In this document: positions 61,848 to 64,000 of the stretch, one piece after another
How positions within the stretch are numbered: position 1 is the stretch's first letter
Layout of the letters: every line of letters begins with the position of its first letter
Assembly (NCBI RefSeq): GCF_000219915.2
Contig: NC_017964.1
Span: 3,906,001 to 3,970,000 of the forward strand
Length of the DNA stretch: 64,000 nucleotides
Direction: 5' to 3'
DNA from: Advenella kashmirensis WT001
GTDB lineage: Bacteria > Pseudomonadota > Gammaproteobacteria > Burkholderiales > Burkholderiaceae_B
The notes under the pieces: generated by a model
Database searches by the model: none
The model's input: only the letters and a program-made list of their open reading frames with translations
What the model was told of the DNA's origin: nothing
Position numbers and translations under genes: made by a program

Positions 61848-62708
61848 TTAACTGTCGACATATTCGAACTGGGCGCGCAACATTTCATAGATATGGAGCG
61901 TCAGCGGGCTGATGGTGTCTTTGCGCGTGAGCAGGCGGTACGTCACGAATGGCAATGGCGGCAAGCCCTCGGCCTCGCCCAGCACACGCATATCCGGACC
62001 CAGAAACTCAACGCTTCTGACCGTCACCCCCAGCCCGGCACGCACCGCTGCCTTAATTCCGACCAGCGAAGGGGCCAGGTAATTGATATGCCATTTTATC
62101 TGTGTGCCCTCCAGCGCACTGAGCGCCAGACGACGAAAAATGCTGGGTTCATCGGCAAGGATCAGCGGCAACGGGGCCCGGCGGTTATACGGAAAATCTG
62201 CGGCACATACCCATGCTGTGGGCGAAGTGCGCAACACAAACCCGTTCAAGGCCGGATCATCGCGAGTTGAAATCGTCAAATCAATATCGCCGGCCTCCAG
62301 TGAAACCATGAGCGAAGGACTCCGATCAACCTGGATCTCCAGTTTTACCCTGGGCGCCTGCCGGGCAATATAGGTCAGCATGAGCGGCAAAATAGTGTCC
62401 GCCACATCCAGCGTCGCCCCCAGGCGAATATGCCCTTCCATTTGCTGCTGACCAACGGTACGCAGCACCTCGTCATTGATCGCCAGCAACCGCCTGCCAT
62501 ACTCGGCCAATTGCTTGCCCTGCATGGTCATCACCAGCCGTCTTCCTTTTTTCTGGAACAAGGGATATCCCATTTGCTGTTCCAGCTTTTGCATCTGCTG
62601 GCTGATCGCCGACTGGGTTTTGAACAGAACCTGTGCCGCACCGGAGAATGTATTAGTTTTTTCGACAGTTACCAGCGTTCTGAGCAAGCCAAGATCCAGA
62701 TTATTCAT
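61848..62708 (-). CDS. LysR-family transcription regulator
   Basis: About 286 residues from MNNLDLGLLRTLV. The helix-turn-helix has TNTFSGAAQVLFKTQSAISQQMQKLEQQMG; the effector domain starts GHIRLGATLDVADTILPLML. Divergent from the thiol dioxygenase gene with 142 bases between the starts, so it very likely regulates the dioxygenase/lyase pair. Confidence 0.87.
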   Translation of the reverse strand: MNNLDLGLLRTLVTVEKTNTFSGAAQVLFKTQSAISQQMQKLEQQMGYPLFQKKGRRLVMTMQGKQLAEYGRRLLAINDEVLRTVGQQQMEGHIRLGATLDVADTILPLMLTYIARQAPRVKLEIQVDRSPSLMVSLEAGDIDLTISTRDDPALNGFVLRTSPTAWVCAADFPYNRRAPLPLILADEPSIFRRLALSALEGTQIKWHINYLAPSLVGIKAAVRAGLGVTVRSVEFLGPDMRVLGEAEGLPPLPFVTYRLLTRKDTISPLTLHIYEMLRAQFEYVDS

Positions 62709-62850
62709 AGGGAATACCCTTAAAAACAAGCCCTTGAAAGAATACCGCTCATAGAGGACATATTAGCACTGCTTATATGATTTCAAAAATTTCTAATTAG
62801 TAAAGACTGGTTGAACTATCTATACTTTGAAAAAATCACAGGAGAAATAA

Positions 62851-63441
62851 ATGAACGCAAAGCAAGACAAGCAGGTTGCCATCCAGAAATTTATCAGTGT
62901 CGCCAAAGACCTCGGCCAGGATCAACTGGACCGGGAAAAGCTCGCCAAAATACGCGATGCCCTGATTGAAATTGCGGCGCACAAAGCGTGGTGGGGACAG
63001 GACACGTACCCTGCGCCAACCGGCGAAGATCTGCAAGCGCGCTATCTGATTCATTCTGAGCCCGATGACAGCTATGCGCTTTATCTGAACGTCATGAAGC
63101 CAGGTAAAAAAATTGTTCCGCATAATCACACCACCTGGGCCTGTATTGCTGCGGTCGAGGGCGTGGAAAGCAACTATCTGTATGAACGCACCGACGATGG
63201 CAGCGTGCCGGGCCATGCCACAGTTGTACAAACGGGCATGCAGGCCGTGGAGCCTGGCCATGGCATTGCCCTGATGCCCGATGATATTCATGCCGTGCGT
63301 ATCGAAGACGATAATATCCGTCACCTGCATATGTATGGGCGAGCGCTGGAAACCCTGACCGAGCGCATGGCTTTCGACACCACCAACAACACCTGCAAGA
63401 TCATGGACGTGGGCGTCAAAACCCAGCGGAGCCAGGGCTGA
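62851..63441 (+). CDS. Cysteine dioxygenase-type thiol dioxygenase (cysteine or 3-mercaptopropionate)
   Basis: Mononuclear iron cupin of 196 residues that adds O2 to a thiol to make a sulfinate. The HNHTTW motif supplies two iron His ligands and the later [17 protein letters not shown] the third; [12 protein letters not shown] is the CDO-family core. Bacterial members split between cysteine and 3-mercaptopropionate as substrate, and this cannot be settled by eye. AGGAG lies just ahead of the start. The stop shares a base with the ATG of the next gene, so the product is made together with a PLP C-S lyase, suggesting organosulfur catabolism. Confidence 0.82.
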   Translation: MNAKQDKQVAIQKFISVAKDLGQDQLDREKLAKIRDALIEIAAHKAWWGQDTYPAPTGEDLQARYLIHSEPDDSYALYLNVMKPGKKIVPHNHTTWACIAAVEGVESNYLYERTDDGSVPGHATVVQTGMQAVEPGHGIALMPDDIHAVRIEDDNIRHLHMYGRALETLTERMAFDTTNNTCKIMDVGVKTQRSQG

Positions 63442-64000
63442 TGTCAGCTGTCTCCAGAGCAACCCAACTGGCCTCGCTGGGGCGTCCAGAATCTGGATGG
63501 GCCAATACGCCCATTGTCAAAGGCAGCACCTATCTTTTCGACACCCTGGGCCAATGGCGCGCCGCGCGCGCACAACGCGAGACCGACAGGGTACTGTCCT
63601 ACGGCGCCCGCGGCAACGAAACGGTTTATGCGCTGGAAGATGCCATCACCGCAATTGAGGGCGGGTATCGCAGCAAGCTTTTTCCAACCGGCCTGGCCGC
63701 GATTGCCACCACCCTGTTTGCATGCCTGAAATCAGGAGACCATTTGCTGATTTCAGACGGCGTCTATGAGCCAATGCGCCTGCTGTGCGAAACGCAGCTG
63801 GCCAAGTTTGGGGTCACATACAGTGATTTTTCGCCGACTGATCCACATTGGGAGCGTCAGTTAAGGCCGACGACAAAAATGGTCTATGTTGAATCTCCGG
63901 GCTCGCTGCTTTATGACATGCTTGATTTACCGGCACTGTCACACGTGTGCAAACAACGCAATATTCTGCTTTGCGCAGACAACACATGGGGCTCGGGCAT
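63441..64000 (+). CDS. Cystathionine beta-lyase-like PLP enzyme, 3' end beyond window
   Basis: Only the first 186 or so residues are present. The sequence matches the Cys/Met-metabolism PLP family: TPIVKGSTYLFDT, YGARGNETVYALEDAITAIEGG, FPTGLAAIATTLFACLKSGDHLL, VESPGSLLYDMLDLPAL and LLCADNTWGSG, whose Asp contacts the PLP nitrogen; the Schiff-base Lys lies past the edge. This is the MetC branch that cleaves C-S bonds by beta-elimination. Its ATG overlaps the stop of the thiol dioxygenase gene (TGATG-type), so both act on related sulfur amino acids or their breakdown products. Confidence 0.85.
   Translation, partial: MSAVSRATQLASLGRPESGWANTPIVKGSTYLFDTLGQWRAARAQRETDRVLSYGARGNETVYALEDAITAIEGGYRSKLFPTGLAAIATTLFACLKSGDHLLISDGVYEPMRLLCETQLAKFGVTYSDFSPTDPHWERQLRPTTKMVYVESPGSLLYDMLDLPALSHVCKQRNILLCADNTWGSG

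Overview
The window reads as a chromosomal segment of a betaproteobacterium of the Burkholderiales, most likely Alcaligenaceae close to Advenella. This is inferred from the gene order hemA-prfA-prmC-grxD, two Bug-type tripartite-tricarboxylate solute receptors, many IclR/LysR/GntR-controlled catabolic operons and a thiol dioxygenase next to a cystathionine beta-lyase-like enzyme. No 16S gene is present, so the placement rests on gene content only.

Layout. 1-2.3 kb: a copper-type P1B ATPase (cut by the window edge) with a CueR-type promoter. 2.4-5.5 kb: acyl-CoA thioesterase, an unrecognised 51-residue small protein, an OmpA-family lipoprotein and an XRE/MmyB regulator. 5.5-12.5 kb: B12-dependent methionine synthase metH, divergent from a cobalamin riboswitch driving btuB-btuF, so B12 uptake sits next to a B12 consumer. 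12.4-20.3 kb: housekeeping genes (flavin reductase-like enzyme, folB, ttcA, queF, an EI24 membrane protein, grxD, prmC, prfA, hemA). 20.46 kb: tRNA-Phe. 20.6-28.7 kb: an accessory island beside the tRNA with a Panacea-domain/class III cyclase-like gene pair and a three-gene TerB/ATPase/helicase set matching the Shango anti-phage system. 29.2-40.9 kb: a sirtuin, then two catabolic operons (kdgT-dtnK-pdxA2-gntR for a four-carbon acid sugar; Bug-cupin-SDR-SDR-iclR for an unknown substrate) and fetAB. 41.1-46.2 kb: a back-to-back pair encoding a TIR-TM-beta-propeller protein and a TM-double Rossmann-RyR protein, the strongest candidate in the window for an undescribed conflict or signalling system. 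46.3-64 kb: malic enzyme, cbpA-cbpM, a third catabolic operon (Bug-RraA-2-hydroxyacid dehydrogenase-IclR), mmsA with its LysR, MATE pump, thioesterase and VOC proteins, and at the right edge a thiol dioxygenase overlapping a cystathionine beta-lyase gene.

A dominant feature is that about twenty genes, including hemA and metH, are interrupted by frameshifts. Conserved protein sequence resumes in the next frame each time, and nearly all breaks are repaired by adding one base, usually to a short G/C run. I read these mainly as missing bases in the sequence rather than real gene decay, and give each gene as one feature with approximate break positions.
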